64,000 nt of DNA from Roseivirga sp. 4D4. GTDB taxonomy: Bacteria; Bacteroidota; Bacteroidia; Cytophagales; Cyclobacteriaceae. The stretch lies in contig NZ_MDGP01000001.1 in the NCBI RefSeq assembly GCF_001747095.1, positions 975,001-1,039,000 on the forward strand. Direction: 5' to 3'. The notes under the pieces were generated by a model. The model made no database searches. It was not told the DNA's origin and saw only the letters and a list, made by a program, of their open reading frames with translations. This document shows positions 8,799 through 17,696 of the stretch, one piece after another (within the stretch, counting starts at the first letter, position 1; each line of letters begins with the position of its first letter). Position numbers and translations under genes: made by a program.

Positions 8799-9656
8799 AT
8801 GAGGAAGCAATTAAAAAACATAAGTCTACCATTGATCGCCTTGGTCATATTGATCTTCAGTGCATGTGAAGAGACGGTAACCATTGAAACCAATGATTTG
8901 GATGAAAGGGTGGTGATAGAAGGTCTTGTGACCAATCAGCAAAACCACTATGTGAAACTCACACGAACGCGATCCTTCTATGCAACAGGGCCTGCTGAGG
9001 CTATCGAAAATGCTTTAGTCAGTGTTTCTGATGATAATGGAAATACCTTTCAATTTGTTCATAACCCAACGGATAATCCTGAGCAAGATGGCTTCTACTA
9101 TCCGGTGAATAATTTTCAAGGGCAAATAGGATCGGTTTACACCTTGGATGTTCAAGTAGATGGAGAGCAGTATGGGGCACAGGAAGAGTTGTTACCGGTG
9201 ACAGCTATTGATTCTCTGACGGTAATATTGAATGAGGAAGAGTTCGAAGACCCAGAGGAAGAAGGACGATTTTACGAAGTCCTATTTTATGCTTCAGAAC
9301 CTCAGGATAGAAAGGATCAATACCTATTTAAGTTCTATCGTGATGGAGAGATCGTTAAGGATTTTCCTACTGACATTTACTTCTCTGATGATATACTATT
9401 GGGAGAGAAGATTGACGATCTAGAAATAGCAGGTTATTATGCGCTAGGGGAGACTGTGACGGTGGAAATGTACAGTCTAACTCAGGAGGCATTTATATTT
9501 TATTCAGACCTCTTTAATCTACTCAATAATGACGGTGGTATGTTCAGCCCACCACCTGCAAATCCAAGAACTAACCTGAGCAATGGAGCTTTAGGCTACT
9601 TTCAGGTAAGTGCTGTGGATAGTGATGATATATTAATTGAAGACCCCGGAAACTAG
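8799..9656 (+). CDS. DUF4249-family lipoprotein
   Basis: This 285-residue protein begins with a lipoprotein signal whose lipobox is FSAC (Cys near residue 23), followed by acidic residues as usual for Bacteroidota lipoproteins. The mature part starts with the DUF4249 pattern (RVVIEGLVTNQQNHYVKLTRT, with a predicted beta-rich fold). It is coupled to the TonB receptor and probably works with it at the outer membrane. No enzyme motif is visible. The stop codon lies inside the loop of the terminator hairpin. Confidence 0.85.
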   Translation: MRKQLKNISLPLIALVILIFSACEETVTIETNDLDERVVIEGLVTNQQNHYVKLTRTRSFYATGPAEAIENALVSVSDDNGNTFQFVHNPTDNPEQDGFYYPVNNFQGQIGSVYTLDVQVDGEQYGAQEELLPVTAIDSLTVILNEEEFEDPEEEGRFYEVLFYASEPQDRKDQYLFKFYRDGEIVKDFPTDIYFSDDILLGEKIDDLEIAGYYALGETVTVEMYSLTQEAFIFYSDLFNLLNNDGGMFSPPPANPRTNLSNGALGYFQVSAVDSDDILIEDPGN

Positions 9657-9667
9657 TTTCTGGGGTT
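9643..9667 (+). terminator. Hairpin at the end of the receptor/DUF4249 operon
   Basis: The arms 9643-9652 and 9657-9666 form a 10-bp stem with one G-T pair around a 4-base CTAG loop that contains the DUF4249 stop codon. The following T tract is short, so this may be a weak terminator or a 3'-end stabilising hairpin. It lies at the junction with the convergent tyrS gene. Confidence 0.6.
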
Positions 9668-10953
9668 TACTCAACAGTGATCAGATAGTAATTCTTCTTG
9701 CCTTTTTGAGCTAAGAAGTACTTTCCTTGAAGCAGGGTCAATTCAGGTTTGGCATTCATGTCGGCAATTTTAGCCTTGTTGATAGAGACACCACCGCCTT
9801 GCAGCATTCTTCTAGCCTCGCCTTTAGAGCTGAAGATGATGCCTTTAGTAAGCTCTGAGAGTAAATCAATATAGTTTGCTGCACTCTCAAGTTCGCTTGA
9901 GGCAATAGTTACCTGAGGAACCCCCTCGAAAACGGACAGTAATGTGCTCTCATCTAAAGATGTGAGGTCTTCTTTGGTGGACTTACCAAATAGAATTCCA
10001 GAGGCCTTGATGGCCATTTGAAGGTCTTCTTCTGAATGAATTCTTCTGGTCACATCCTCAGCAAGTGCTTTCTGTAAGGTTCTCATGTGAGGTGCTTCGG
10101 CATGTTGTGCTTCTAAGGCCTCAATTTCATCCTTGCCAAGTAGAGTGAAGATTCGAATGAAGTTGCTAGCATCCTCATCTGAGGTATTTAGCCAATATTG
10201 ATAGAACTTGTATGGTGAAGTTTTCTCTTTATCCAGCCATATATTTCCACCTTCGGACTTACCGAATTTGGATCCATCAGCCTTTTTGATCAATGGAGCC
10301 GTTAAGGCAAATGCTTCGCCTTGAGCCTTCCTTCTGATGAGTTCGGTTCCTGTGACAATGTTGCCCCATTGATCGGAACCACCCATTTGAATTTTACAAT
10401 TCTTGTTTTGGTATAAGTGATAGAAGTCGTATCCCTGAACCAATTGGTAAGTGAATTCGGTAAAGGACATTCCGCCTTCCAATCGATTTTTCACCGAGTC
10501 CTTAGACATCATGTAATTCACGGTGATGTGTTTTCCCACATCACGAATGAATTCAAGAAAACCCATTCCCTTGAACCAATCATAGTTATTGACGATTTCC
10601 GCGGAATTATCGCCACAGTCAAAGTCCAAGAACTTTTCTAATTGTGCCTTTTGACCTGCCAGGTTATGATTGAGGACATCTTCTTCTAAAAGCTGACGTT
10701 CCGCTGATTTGCCTGATGGGTCTCCGACCATTCCGGTAGCACCACCGACAAGGGCTACTGGTTTGTGGCCTGCTCGTTGTAAGTGAACTAGCAGCATAAC
10801 GGGTACCAGGTTGCCAATATGAAGTGAGTCAGCAGTTGGGTCAAACCCGATATATCCAGCCGTAAGCTCCTTAGACAGTTGTTCTTCAGTACCAGGCATG
10901 ATGTCGTGAATCATTCCACGCCATCTCAATTCTTCAACCAGTGGGTTACTCAT
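9667..10953 (-). CDS. tyrS: Tyrosyl-tRNA synthetase
   Basis: This class I aminoacyl-tRNA synthetase charges tRNA-Tyr. The 428-residue protein has the HIGH-type motif HIGN at residues 45-48, the tyrosine-binding [15 protein letters not shown] segment near 170, [11 protein letters not shown] near 190, the KMSKS-type motif KFGKS near 230, and a C-terminal S4 RNA-binding domain (about 360-428). Length and order are those of bacterial TyrS. The start ATG at 10953 lies 66 bp downstream of the bactofilin stop, with a terminator in between, so tyrS probably has its own promoter. Confidence 0.98.
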   Translation of the reverse strand: MSNPLVEELRWRGMIHDIMPGTEEQLSKELTAGYIGFDPTADSLHIGNLVPVMLLVHLQRAGHKPVALVGGATGMVGDPSGKSAERQLLEEDVLNHNLAGQKAQLEKFLDFDCGDNSAEIVNNYDWFKGMGFLEFIRDVGKHITVNYMMSKDSVKNRLEGGMSFTEFTYQLVQGYDFYHLYQNKNCKIQMGGSDQWGNIVTGTELIRRKAQGEAFALTAPLIKKADGSKFGKSEGGNIWLDKEKTSPYKFYQYWLNTSDEDASNFIRIFTLLGKDEIEALEAQHAEAPHMRTLQKALAEDVTRRIHSEEDLQMAIKASGILFGKSTKEDLTSLDESTLLSVFEGVPQVTIASSELESAANYIDLLSELTKGIIFSSKGEARRMLQGGGVSINKAKIADMNAKPELTLLQGKYFLAQKGKKNYYLITVE

Positions 10954-11000
10954 TAGGGAATTAGATTTGGGGGCAAATATAGAATATGAAAGGGGAGAGG

Positions 11001-11029
11001 AAAAGGAAAAAGCCCGGTTCTACCAGGCT
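11001..11029 (-). terminator. Rho-independent terminator of the actin/bactofilin operon
   Basis: On the minus strand, AGCCTGG (11029-11023) pairs with CCGGGCT (11017-11011) around a 5-nt loop and is followed by TTTTTCCTTTTCC. The bactofilin stop codon is in the loop. Confidence 0.8.
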
Positions 11030-11493
11030 ACTCCTCCGTAATTGTCTTGACGATCCTCATCATCATTTGATGTATTGGTCGTAAAAGTAATTTTCTGTGT
11101 AGACCTAGAAGGTGAGCTACTATTCAATTCAGGCATCTCGACTTCTGCCCCGACATTCACCTTTCCATTCATTTCAGCGCCATTTTCTACAGAAATTCTT
11201 TTAGAATAGATTTTACCATAGATTTTGGCTGTCTTAGAGATATGCAGGAGACCATTGGCTAAAACATCTCCGTTGACGTAGCCATCGATGGTGATATCTG
11301 TACCGCTTAGGTTTCCTCCAATTTCACCATGACTACCAATAATGATCTTCTCGCTTGAGATCAAATCCCCTGTCACAAACCCATCTACTCGGATGCTGTG
11401 CTCAGATTTCATATTACCTGAAATCACAGAGCCATTCCTGACCTGTGTGATGTAGGTCGATGGGTTAACCGAAGCTGATTCTCTCTTACTCAT
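11020..11493 (-). CDS. Bactofilin-family cytoskeletal protein
   Basis: Bactofilins polymerise without nucleotide into non-polar filaments that scaffold membrane-associated machinery. The 157-residue protein has a short polar N terminus, then the repetitive right-handed beta-helix core (about residues 20-115) with Gly/Ile-rich repeats of type GNxxxxxxIxIDGxVxGDL and VNGDVLANGLLHI. An acidic, disordered tail follows (SNDDEDRQDN) and ends in VAW. Its ATG shares a base with the stop of the upstream actin-like gene (TAATG), so the two are translationally coupled and probably work together in the same structure (inference). Confidence 0.92.
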   Translation of the reverse strand: MSKRESASVNPSTYITQVRNGSVISGNMKSEHSIRVDGFVTGDLISSEKIIIGSHGEIGGNLSGTDITIDGYVNGDVLANGLLHISKTAKIYGKIYSKRISVENGAEMNGKVNVGAEVEMPELNSSSPSRSTQKITFTTNTSNDDEDRQDNYGGVAW

Positions 11494-12548
11494 TAGTAAT
11501 CAGATGGAATGGATGAATTTGAAGTTGCACCATTTTCGTCAAAGATCGAAAGAATAGTAGTCGCATTTCCAATATCAAGTCCGACAGCATTGCTTTTTAC
11601 CCCGCCATTCAATTGAGCGGAGTTAATGCAATAGCCTCTACTTGCCAGTGTTTGTGGCTCATTCGCTACTTGAAGATCAAGGATGTCCTGGAATTCTTTC
11701 TTGAAGCAATCAACTAACATCGGATACATTGCACCACCTCCAGCTAAGAACATCTCGTGAGAGATGGTAAAGTCATTGTCATTAAAAGCTTTTCTCATGG
11801 CAGGAGAGATTACATCCTCATAGTATTGCTTTAATACTTTGTCTCTAATCTCCTTAATATCAATACGTTTTCTATTTAAGAATATTACTCCCTTCTGAAA
11901 AGCTGCATCAATCTGATGCTCAGTTTTGAGCTCTAAATAGTAAGTTTTTGCCAGTTCTTTTTCTAGCAGGTTAACAGCGTATCTCAATCCGTAAGTTGAA
12001 AGTGATGTTCTTTGAACAATACCACCTTCAGTACTCAAAAGCCCCTCTAGTGTTCCGTACCCAAGTGACATGACAAAGAAGTTGCCCGTTGCTTTCTGAA
12101 GTCCCTTGCGGAGTGCAATGGCACAGCTAATTACCTCTGGTATGACCTGAACACTGTCGATTTCAACCTGTACATTCTTTCTAGTGCCTCCGCCATAAGT
12201 AGCGGCATCGTACTCGATTACATGTTGTGTATTGATCAATTCGCTGGCTACTTCTTTATAAAGCTGAAAGGTTGAGAATGGAAAGCCGGTAGAAAGTGTA
12301 AGCGGATTTCCTAATTTCTGGTTTGCGATCAGCATACCTGATTTCAATAGTAAATGATAGTCTAGCTCGTCCGGAGCACTATTGATATTTCTGTGTGGAG
12401 ATACTCCTTCGGTAAGTGCAAGGTTACCAACCACGTAACCATCGCCATTATGATATAATTTTAGACCATTGATCAGGTCTGGAGAAACGTTTCTTAAATC
12501 CGTATTATTTCCCTCGAAAACACTTGGGAATGTATAAGTCTTAAACAT
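11493..12548 (-). CDS. ParM-type actin-like ATPase, apparently circularly permuted
   Basis: The 351-residue protein shows the actin-like (ParM/Alp) ATPase pattern in permuted order. The N terminus starts with TFPSV (residues 6-10), which in ParM relatives comes after the phosphate-1 loop. Then follow STGFP near 86-90, VIPEV near 135-139, a phosphate-2-like loop SLGYGT at 161-166 (Ser where Asp is usual) and the adenosine loop AGGGA at 269-273. The phosphate-1 motif LDIGNATT, normally within the first 15 residues, sits at 324-331 near the C terminus and is followed by SIPSD. An in-frame stop 15 bases upstream of the ATG rules out a missed N-terminal copy. Coupling to a bactofilin suggests a cytoskeletal role. 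The family is fairly clear; the permutation is my reading and needs a structure model. Confidence 0.75.
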   Translation of the reverse strand: MFKTYTFPSVFEGNNTDLRNVSPDLINGLKLYHNGDGYVVGNLALTEGVSPHRNINSAPDELDYHLLLKSGMLIANQKLGNPLTLSTGFPFSTFQLYKEVASELINTQHVIEYDAATYGGGTRKNVQVEIDSVQVIPEVISCAIALRKGLQKATGNFFVMSLGYGTLEGLLSTEGGIVQRTSLSTYGLRYAVNLLEKELAKTYYLELKTEHQIDAAFQKGVIFLNRKRIDIKEIRDKVLKQYYEDVISPAMRKAFNDNDFTISHEMFLAGGGAMYPMLVDCFKKEFQDILDLQVANEPQTLASRGYCINSAQLNGGVKSNAVGLDIGNATTILSIFDENGATSNSSIPSDY

Positions 12549-12688
12549 GCTGTGAGTTTTGTTCTAGTGAAATAGCCAAAATAAATGAACAGCAATATTA
12601 CGATTAAAAGACCATTGACTGCTCATTTGCCTTGAAAAAATCAGGCGGAAGTTCCGAAATACTTTTGAGATATAAAATTGAAAATAGC

Positions 12689-13564
12689 TTATTGATTAAT
12701 CACCAGAGCCAATCTTTTATTGTTGCCGCTGACAGCCATTCTGGTAATACCTTTAGCCCCTGTTTCTCCCAGATCACTCACTTCTACCCAGTTTTCATCT
12801 CTTTTAGGATTGTAAGACAAGAGTTTAGAGCCTACACTAGTAATATATGTTCCTTGTTGTGTAATGGCCCAGTCACTAGCGCCTTGCGGTTTTTTGATGA
12901 TAGCAGTCGTTTCATTGTTGACACTATTTAACCTGTGGATTATTACATCACCATTGTCCTCGCGCTTTTCAAAGGCAAAGTCAGGGCTATCAGGAATTAC
13001 TTTGATGGTTCTGCCAATGTTGCTTGTAATGATCTTATCATCCACGCTATTGGGGTTGGCCTTTACCAAAGTGGCCGGTTGGCCAAGGACAAACATTAGA
13101 ATTTGATCTTGATTCCAGGCGAAATAGCCTACTGGTGCTATTTTTTCGAAAACGACACGAGGAGACTGTTTTCCTTCCATAGGAAACAACCATAGCCTTT
13201 GGGTATTGTCTTCCTCTACTCGTACTGTTCCAAAACTATTGTATTTCTCCATGGGGAAGGGGGAGTATTCACTGGTATTGGTAGTGTTCGTCAGGTTGGT
13301 CACTTTGTTATCGTATAAATCAACTATCATAATGTCGTTTTGACCATTTTCATAAGCCGAGTACATGATATAATCGTTGTTGAAAAATGCGGGCTGGTTG
13401 TCGTAACCTTTTCGATTTGTAACGTTTTTGGAGTTGGAAATACTGAGTTTGCCTTTCTTTTCTTTCAAGTCAAAAACAAAGATGTCAGTATCTGGTGGGG
13501 GAGTTTGCGATAGCCCGAAGTTGATGACGGTCAATAACGAAATGCAGGTAAAAAATGTCTTCAT
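12689..13564 (-). CDS. Secreted TolB/PD40-like beta-propeller protein
   Basis: This 291-residue protein has a Sec signal peptide ending near residue 20 (FGLSQ). Repeated blade-like segments follow: DIFVFDL, DIMIVDLYDNKVTNLT, QRLWLFPMEGK and an ITSVGSKLLSYNP stretch. These are typical of TolB/WD40-like (PD40) propellers in Bacteroidota exported proteins, which usually bind peptides or act as scaffolds. No catalytic residues are recognised. It stands alone, convergent with nothing and 140 bp upstream of the actin-like gene on the same strand. Confidence 0.7.
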   Translation of the reverse strand: MKTFFTCISLLTVINFGLSQTPPPDTDIFVFDLKEKKGKLSISNSKNVTNRKGYDNQPAFFNNDYIMYSAYENGQNDIMIVDLYDNKVTNLTNTTNTSEYSPFPMEKYNSFGTVRVEEDNTQRLWLFPMEGKQSPRVVFEKIAPVGYFAWNQDQILMFVLGQPATLVKANPNSVDDKIITSNIGRTIKVIPDSPDFAFEKREDNGDVIIHRLNSVNNETTAIIKKPQGASDWAITQQGTYITSVGSKLLSYNPKRDENWVEVSDLGETGAKGITRMAVSGNNKRLALVINQ

Positions 13565-13810
13565 AAGTCTGTTCTGTGGTCATTCACAAGATAGAAAATT
13601 GAAAGATAATGCCGTTACACCTTTGTACAAGTGGTTAAAATTAAATGTGAAGTATAAGTTTATTAAAAATAATTTAATTATTTGATTTATAGACTTTTAT
13701 ATACTTAATAAAATACATTGCTCATTTTTTTAGCAACCAAAATACACCCAGATTCTAGTGCTTTTACACTAAACTTTATTATCTAGGTTTAGTTAACACA
13801 CACTACCATT

Positions 13811-14851
13811 ATGGAATTATACACGAGTAAAAGGCTGGATACTTTTCGTGCACTTCAAGATCCCTTAGCAGATCAGGTGATTGATAAGTACTTTCCGGCA
13901 AATAAAGATTTACTGCAGTTACATCTATCTTCTCTTGCTGACAATAATGACGTCTTACCCGAAGATGCTGTCGCAGAACTTAAAGAACTCTATGATTCCA
14001 TACAAGAGACTTCCAGTTCATTCAAATCAGAGGATTTAGCAAAAGGCCAAGACTTCTTTGATGAGTATGCCTCAGACATTATGCTCTTGTTGGGCTTTCT
14101 CAGTTTGCCCTACTGCTATACGGCCGCCTATGGTGCTGAGGTGCTGGTTCAATCAAAACGTATTTTGGAAGACCCAGCAAGACGCTTAATGGATACGGCC
14201 TCTTTTGTTTTCGATGTCACGAATAAGAAGGCTTTTGAGTCCGATGGTAAGGCATTGGTGAGTATTTTAAAGGTCAGACTATTACATGCTGCCACTCGCT
14301 GGTATATCAATCAATCGCGCAACTGGGATAGTGATGAGAAAGGTAAACCGATTAATCAGGAAGATATGGCTGGGACTAACTTGTCCTTTTCATTGATTGC
14401 TATTAGGGGATTGAGGAAGCTTGGAAAGTTTATTGAACCAAAGAAGGCCTTCGATTATATTGACTATTGGAATAAAATCGGCTTGCTGTTAGGGCTTCAT
14501 CCAGATTTAATCCCTGAAACCAATAAAGAGGCCTTTTATCTGGAAAAGCAGATTAGATTCAGACATTTCAGAACATCAGAAGCAGGGGTGCAGTTGACAG
14601 ATTCTTTGTACAAGTATTACGAAAAAGCCGTAAAAGACTCTCCATTAGATGGCCTAACCAAACCTTTTATGATTCATCTTTTAGGCGATAAAGTCGCCCG
14701 GCAGCTAGGCATGGAAATTAGCAACTACGATCGCATGGTCTTCAAGCCATATCAGATGTTTATGAACTTCAGGAATTACTTCTTTGCCTCTCAAGATTCT
14801 TATGCCAAAGCCTTTGCTCGCTTTAAAGAAACAAAAGAAGACACACTTTAG
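13811..14851 (+). CDS. Oxygenase of the DUF2236 (MpaB/latex-clearing protein) family
   Basis: This 346-residue, mostly helical protein has DUF2236 hallmarks. VRLLHAATRWYI near residue 155 contains the conserved His that ligates haem b in latex-clearing proteins. PINQEDMAGTNLSFS near residue 180 is the other conserved block. Characterised members are haem oxygenases that cleave polyisoprene or fungal mycophenolate precursors; most bacterial members have no known substrate. No signal peptide is visible, unlike secreted Lcp. An AT-rich 246-bp region upstream presumably holds the promoter. Confidence 0.8.
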   Translation: MELYTSKRLDTFRALQDPLADQVIDKYFPANKDLLQLHLSSLADNNDVLPEDAVAELKELYDSIQETSSSFKSEDLAKGQDFFDEYASDIMLLLGFLSLPYCYTAAYGAEVLVQSKRILEDPARRLMDTASFVFDVTNKKAFESDGKALVSILKVRLLHAATRWYINQSRNWDSDEKGKPINQEDMAGTNLSFSLIAIRGLRKLGKFIEPKKAFDYIDYWNKIGLLLGLHPDLIPETNKEAFYLEKQIRFRHFRTSEAGVQLTDSLYKYYEKAVKDSPLDGLTKPFMIHLLGDKVARQLGMEISNYDRMVFKPYQMFMNFRNYFFASQDSYAKAFARFKETKEDTL

Positions 14852-14858
14852 ATCTATC

Positions 14859-15257
14859 TCATATTCCCAAGTGTCGCTTTATTTTCTTTCTGCGAACTAG
14901 GTTATGGTCAATCAGTTGAAAGGTGACAAGAAGCGCGGCCAATGCAAGTACTGGCATTAGCATCCCGATAGAAACGAAAGCATTCGATTCTCCAAAAGAA
15001 GAGATCACTTTCAGAGCACTAAACCCAAAGAACAACACTCCAATAATTGCAAGGGCAAACATAATGCTGTCCTTCCTCGCCTCTTTCCTGTGCTTCTCTT
15101 TTAGTTTTTTCATCACATTGCTCGAAAAGTCTGGGTGAATGGAGATGTCCTTCTCCTTTTCCAACTGGTCGAACAACAATTGGTAAAGCTCTTGATCCTG
15201 ATGATCAGCAGAAGTATCGAATTCAATTTGTTCGTGGATTCCATTTTGTCTTTTCAT
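14859..15257 (-). CDS. Membrane protein, probable anti-sigma partner
   Basis: This 132-residue protein has a charged cytoplasmic N terminus (about 65 residues), two membrane segments (about 67-87 and 94-115) and a short basic tail. Its start overlaps the stop of the ECF sigma gene (ATGA, 4 bp), so the two are translationally coupled. The N-terminal segment HPDFSSNVMKKL resembles the amphipathic helix found in membrane anti-sigma factors of Bacteroidota sigma operons. The anti-sigma role is inferred from position and topology; there is no zinc-binding HXXXCXXC motif. Confidence 0.65.
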   Translation of the reverse strand: MKRQNGIHEQIEFDTSADHQDQELYQLLFDQLEKEKDISIHPDFSSNVMKKLKEKHRKEARKDSIMFALAIIGVLFFGFSALKVISSFGESNAFVSIGMLMPVLALAALLVTFQLIDHNLVRRKKIKRHLGI

Positions 15258-15814
15258 AGCAATTCCTCCTTTTGCATGTATTTAGATAGTTCTTCTTTGA
15301 GGAGCTTTCTTGCCCTGAACAGATAGTTTTTGACAGTGCCTTCTGGCATTCCTGTGATCTCAACTATTTCGGGATAGCTCATTTCCTCAATATGGTAGAG
15401 GTAAAGTACATTTCGGTAATGTGAGGGAAGCTTATCAATGTTTTTTTGCACGAATTCAGATACGCTGCTCGACTCCAATATATCGGCAGGAGTAGTCTTT
15501 TCTTGAAAGAATTGATCCTCATTAGCTTCTTCCAGTGCTTTGTAATTCATCTTACTCGTCTTTTTAAGTACGTTGATCGTATGTCTGTAAGCTATGGTTC
15601 CTATCCATGTGGATAGTTTGCTATCGAATCGAAAGCCAGGTAATTTTTCGTAAACCTTCATAAATACGTCCTGTGCCAACTCTTCGACCATTACCTCTTC
15701 GCTGGTCAACTTGTGAATCATATGAAAAACCAGTTTTTCATACTTCCGAATCAAAAATTCGAAGGCTTGTTGGTTTCCGCCTAATACGCTTTTAACCAGC
15801 GAATGATCATCCAT
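15254..15814 (-). CDS. ECF-type RNA polymerase sigma factor
   Basis: This 186-residue sigma-70 family factor has region 2 (FEFLIRKYEKLVFHMIHKL ... EELAQDVFMKVYEKL ... FDSKLSTWIGTIAYRHTINVLKK) and region 4 (LPSHYRNVLYLYHIEEMSYPEIVEITGMPEGTVKNYLFRARKLL) with a helix-turn-helix. An upstream ATG at 15853 is possible, but the family alignment begins at MDDHSLV (15814). The partner gene downstream is probably its anti-sigma factor. Its target promoters are not known. Confidence 0.93.
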   Translation of the reverse strand: MDDHSLVKSVLGGNQQAFEFLIRKYEKLVFHMIHKLTSEEVMVEELAQDVFMKVYEKLPGFRFDSKLSTWIGTIAYRHTINVLKKTSKMNYKALEEANEDQFFQEKTTPADILESSSVSEFVQKNIDKLPSHYRNVLYLYHIEEMSYPEIVEITGMPEGTVKNYLFRARKLLKEELSKYMQKEELL

Positions 15815-15963
15815 ATGAGTCGTTAGACAAAGTTGAGTGTTGAGATGTTGCACTACAGTCTAAAGACTGTGGAGAATAAGTTCGATATTTTTTTTATTAA
15901 ACTGCAACATTGAAAATCACTTGGCTGTCTGATGGGGCAAATGGAATTTAAAAACTCGAAATA

Positions 15964-16320
15964 ATGGAAGGATTTGATATCGTATTAACCGTCTTGATCA
16001 CATTTGCCTTTACTGGATTTACAACCATAGGTATTATCAAAGGCATCACAAATTACAGGTTAAGAAGAAAGATGATTGAGGCTGGTCTAATCAATGAGGA
16101 GGCAATGGAACTACTGAAAGAGGGGGCTAAAGACAGTTATTATAGCTCCTTGAAATGGGGCTTGATTCTATTCTTCAGTGGTATAGGTCTTGTGATTATT
16201 AACTCAATGGACATTTATTACGATTCAACCGCTGCCTATGGAATTGTCATTACAGCTGCCTCTTTGGGCTTTTTGATATACTTTATGTTTATGAGGAAGG
16301 AAATGGATAAGGATGTATAA
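15964..16320 (+). CDS. DUF6249-like small membrane protein
   Basis: This 118-residue protein has three membrane segments (about 5-27, 60-80 and 88-108) and a cytoplasmic, charged stretch between the first two (NYRLRRKMIEAGLINEEAMELL). This resembles DUF6249 proteins, which are often located beside ECF sigma/anti-sigma pairs in Bacteroidota. It is divergent from the sigma gene and shares its 149-bp intergenic region. Function is unknown; a role in the same envelope response is an inference. Confidence 0.65.
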   Translation: MEGFDIVLTVLITFAFTGFTTIGIIKGITNYRLRRKMIEAGLINEEAMELLKEGAKDSYYSSLKWGLILFFSGIGLVIINSMDIYYDSTAAYGIVITAASLGFLIYFMFMRKEMDKDV

Positions 16321-16340
16321 AACCTTAACGTGAAGCATTG

Positions 16341-16375
16341 AAGGCCGAAGAGATTAATCTTCGGCCTTTTCTTTT
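16341..16375 (+). terminator. Rho-independent terminator of the DUF6249-like gene
   Basis: A perfect 11-bp stem (16341-16351 with 16358-16368, AAGGCCGAAGA / TCTTCGGCCTT) with a 6-nt loop is followed by TTCTTTT. It lies 20 bp after the stop codon. Confidence 0.92.
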
Positions 16376-16428
16376 ACAACCAAAATAAGATAGGCGCTGT
16401 CAGAGATATTGAAACTAAACATAATCTT

Positions 16429-16824
16429 ATGAAGCGATTCTTTTTGACAATACTATCAGTGGTTGTTATTTCTTTTTCTTCTTGTGAAAATGAAAGTGAA
16501 GTTGTTCCTAACTGTATTGAGGTCCGTGTGGTAGCTAACGTTTGTGGAAACGCTGTTTTACAGGTGGTCAATGGCTATCAGGCCCTAAATCTCGAAACCT
16601 GGACAGATAGTGACGGTAATGTTCACCAAAATACCTTCAGCACATTTATGAACCCTTGTGCTGATAATTATCCGGACAACCCAGAATCTTCTTTCTTTGT
16701 CACTTTTGCGGATGAAAAGGACAATAGTGATTGTATTGTTTGTCTTGCAACACTTGCAAACATGCCACAAACGTATATTGATATCCGCTTTGTTGATCCA
16801 TGTGGTCTTGGTGAAATAAACTAA
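16429..16824 (+). CDS. Small Cys-rich lipoprotein of unknown function
   Basis: This 131-residue protein has a lipoprotein signal with lipobox SFSSC (Cys near residue 20). The mature part carries further cysteines (near residues 29, 39, 76, 102, 105 and 125), an even number that could form disulfides in the periplasm or at the surface. I do not recognise the family. Its stop codon overlaps the stop of modC on the other strand by three to four bases. Confidence 0.65.
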   Translation: MKRFFLTILSVVVISFSSCENESEVVPNCIEVRVVANVCGNAVLQVVNGYQALNLETWTDSDGNVHQNTFSTFMNPCADNYPDNPESSFFVTFADEKDNSDCIVCLATLANMPQTYIDIRFVDPCGLGEIN

Positions 16825-17696
16825 GACAACTTTCTAATAATCGGATTGAATGCCTTGGAAGCTACCAAAACCTTGTCGCCAACTGATAAGGAGGTAGCTT
16901 CCTCAACATCTGAAACTACCCTTACAAGCTCTTTGGCAACCATCACGGTGATGATGCTTACAACGCCCTCAGCCTTAATGTCTATAATCTCTCCGGTGAA
17001 TTGAAATTTCCCTGTGACTGTGCTGCCTCCCAATATCTCTGCGGGTTTTCCGTGTTTAATAACTTTGCCGGAATCCATGACAATCAAAGTATCGGCCAGG
17101 CGGAGAACTTCAGCATCGTCATGCGTCACCATGAGTGTAGTAAGGTTGAACTCATTATGGAGCATGAGGATATGATGCTGTAACCTGCCCCGCATCTCGA
17201 CATCCAAAGCCGAAAGCGGTTCATCCAGTAGCAATAGCTTGGGTTGCTGAACAAGGGCTCTTGCCAAGGCTACTCGCTGCTTCTGACCACCAGAGAGTGT
17301 TTCCGGCTTGACAGACTGTAGGTCTCCTAACTCCATTAATTCCACCAAATTCTGGATGATGCTTCCAGAATCACCTTTGGGCAGTGCAAATTCTAAATTC
17401 TCTTTGACGGTCATATTCGGAAAGAGCGCGTAGTCTTGGAAAACATATCCAACGCCTCGTTTCTGAATCTCGAGATTAACCTTCTCTTTGCTATCAAACC
17501 AGGGCTGATTCTTAACACTTATGACTCCTTTGTCTGGTTGCATCAAGCCAACAATCATTCTCAGTAATGAGGTCTTACCCGCCCCTGATTTTCCTTGTAT
17601 GGCCGTGAAATTTCCTTGAGCTATATCCAGCTCGACTTCCAGATCCATACTGCCCTGATTGGCATTAAGTTGCTTATGTAGGTCTAAGAGTATCAT
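16821..17696 (-). CDS. modC: Molybdate ABC transporter ATP-binding protein
   Basis: This 291-residue ABC ATPase powers ModB-mediated molybdate import at the inner membrane. Visible motifs are Walker A GKSGAGKTS near residue 35, the Q-loop YVFQDYALFPNMTVKENL near 85, the signature LSGGQKQRVALARAL near 130, Walker B LLLLDEPLSALD near 150 and the switch His in VTHD near 185. A C-terminal TOBE-like domain (about 225-291) could sense molybdate. The ATG at 17696 overlaps the modB stop (ATGA); a TTG two codons upstream is less likely. It ends the mod gene group. Confidence 0.93.
   Translation of the reverse strand: MILLDLHKQLNANQGSMDLEVELDIAQGNFTAIQGKSGAGKTSLLRMIVGLMQPDKGVISVKNQPWFDSKEKVNLEIQKRGVGYVFQDYALFPNMTVKENLEFALPKGDSGSIIQNLVELMELGDLQSVKPETLSGGQKQRVALARALVQQPKLLLLDEPLSALDVEMRGRLQHHILMLHNEFNLTTLMVTHDDAEVLRLADTLIVMDSGKVIKHGKPAEILGGSTVTGKFQFTGEIIDIKAEGVVSIITVMVAKELVRVVSDVEEATSLSVGDKVLVASKAFNPIIRKLS

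Noticed and set aside
13565..13810. A tRNA or small RNA gene in the AT-rich gap
   Set aside because: No cloverleaf, no GC-rich stems and no terminator hairpin with T run were found.
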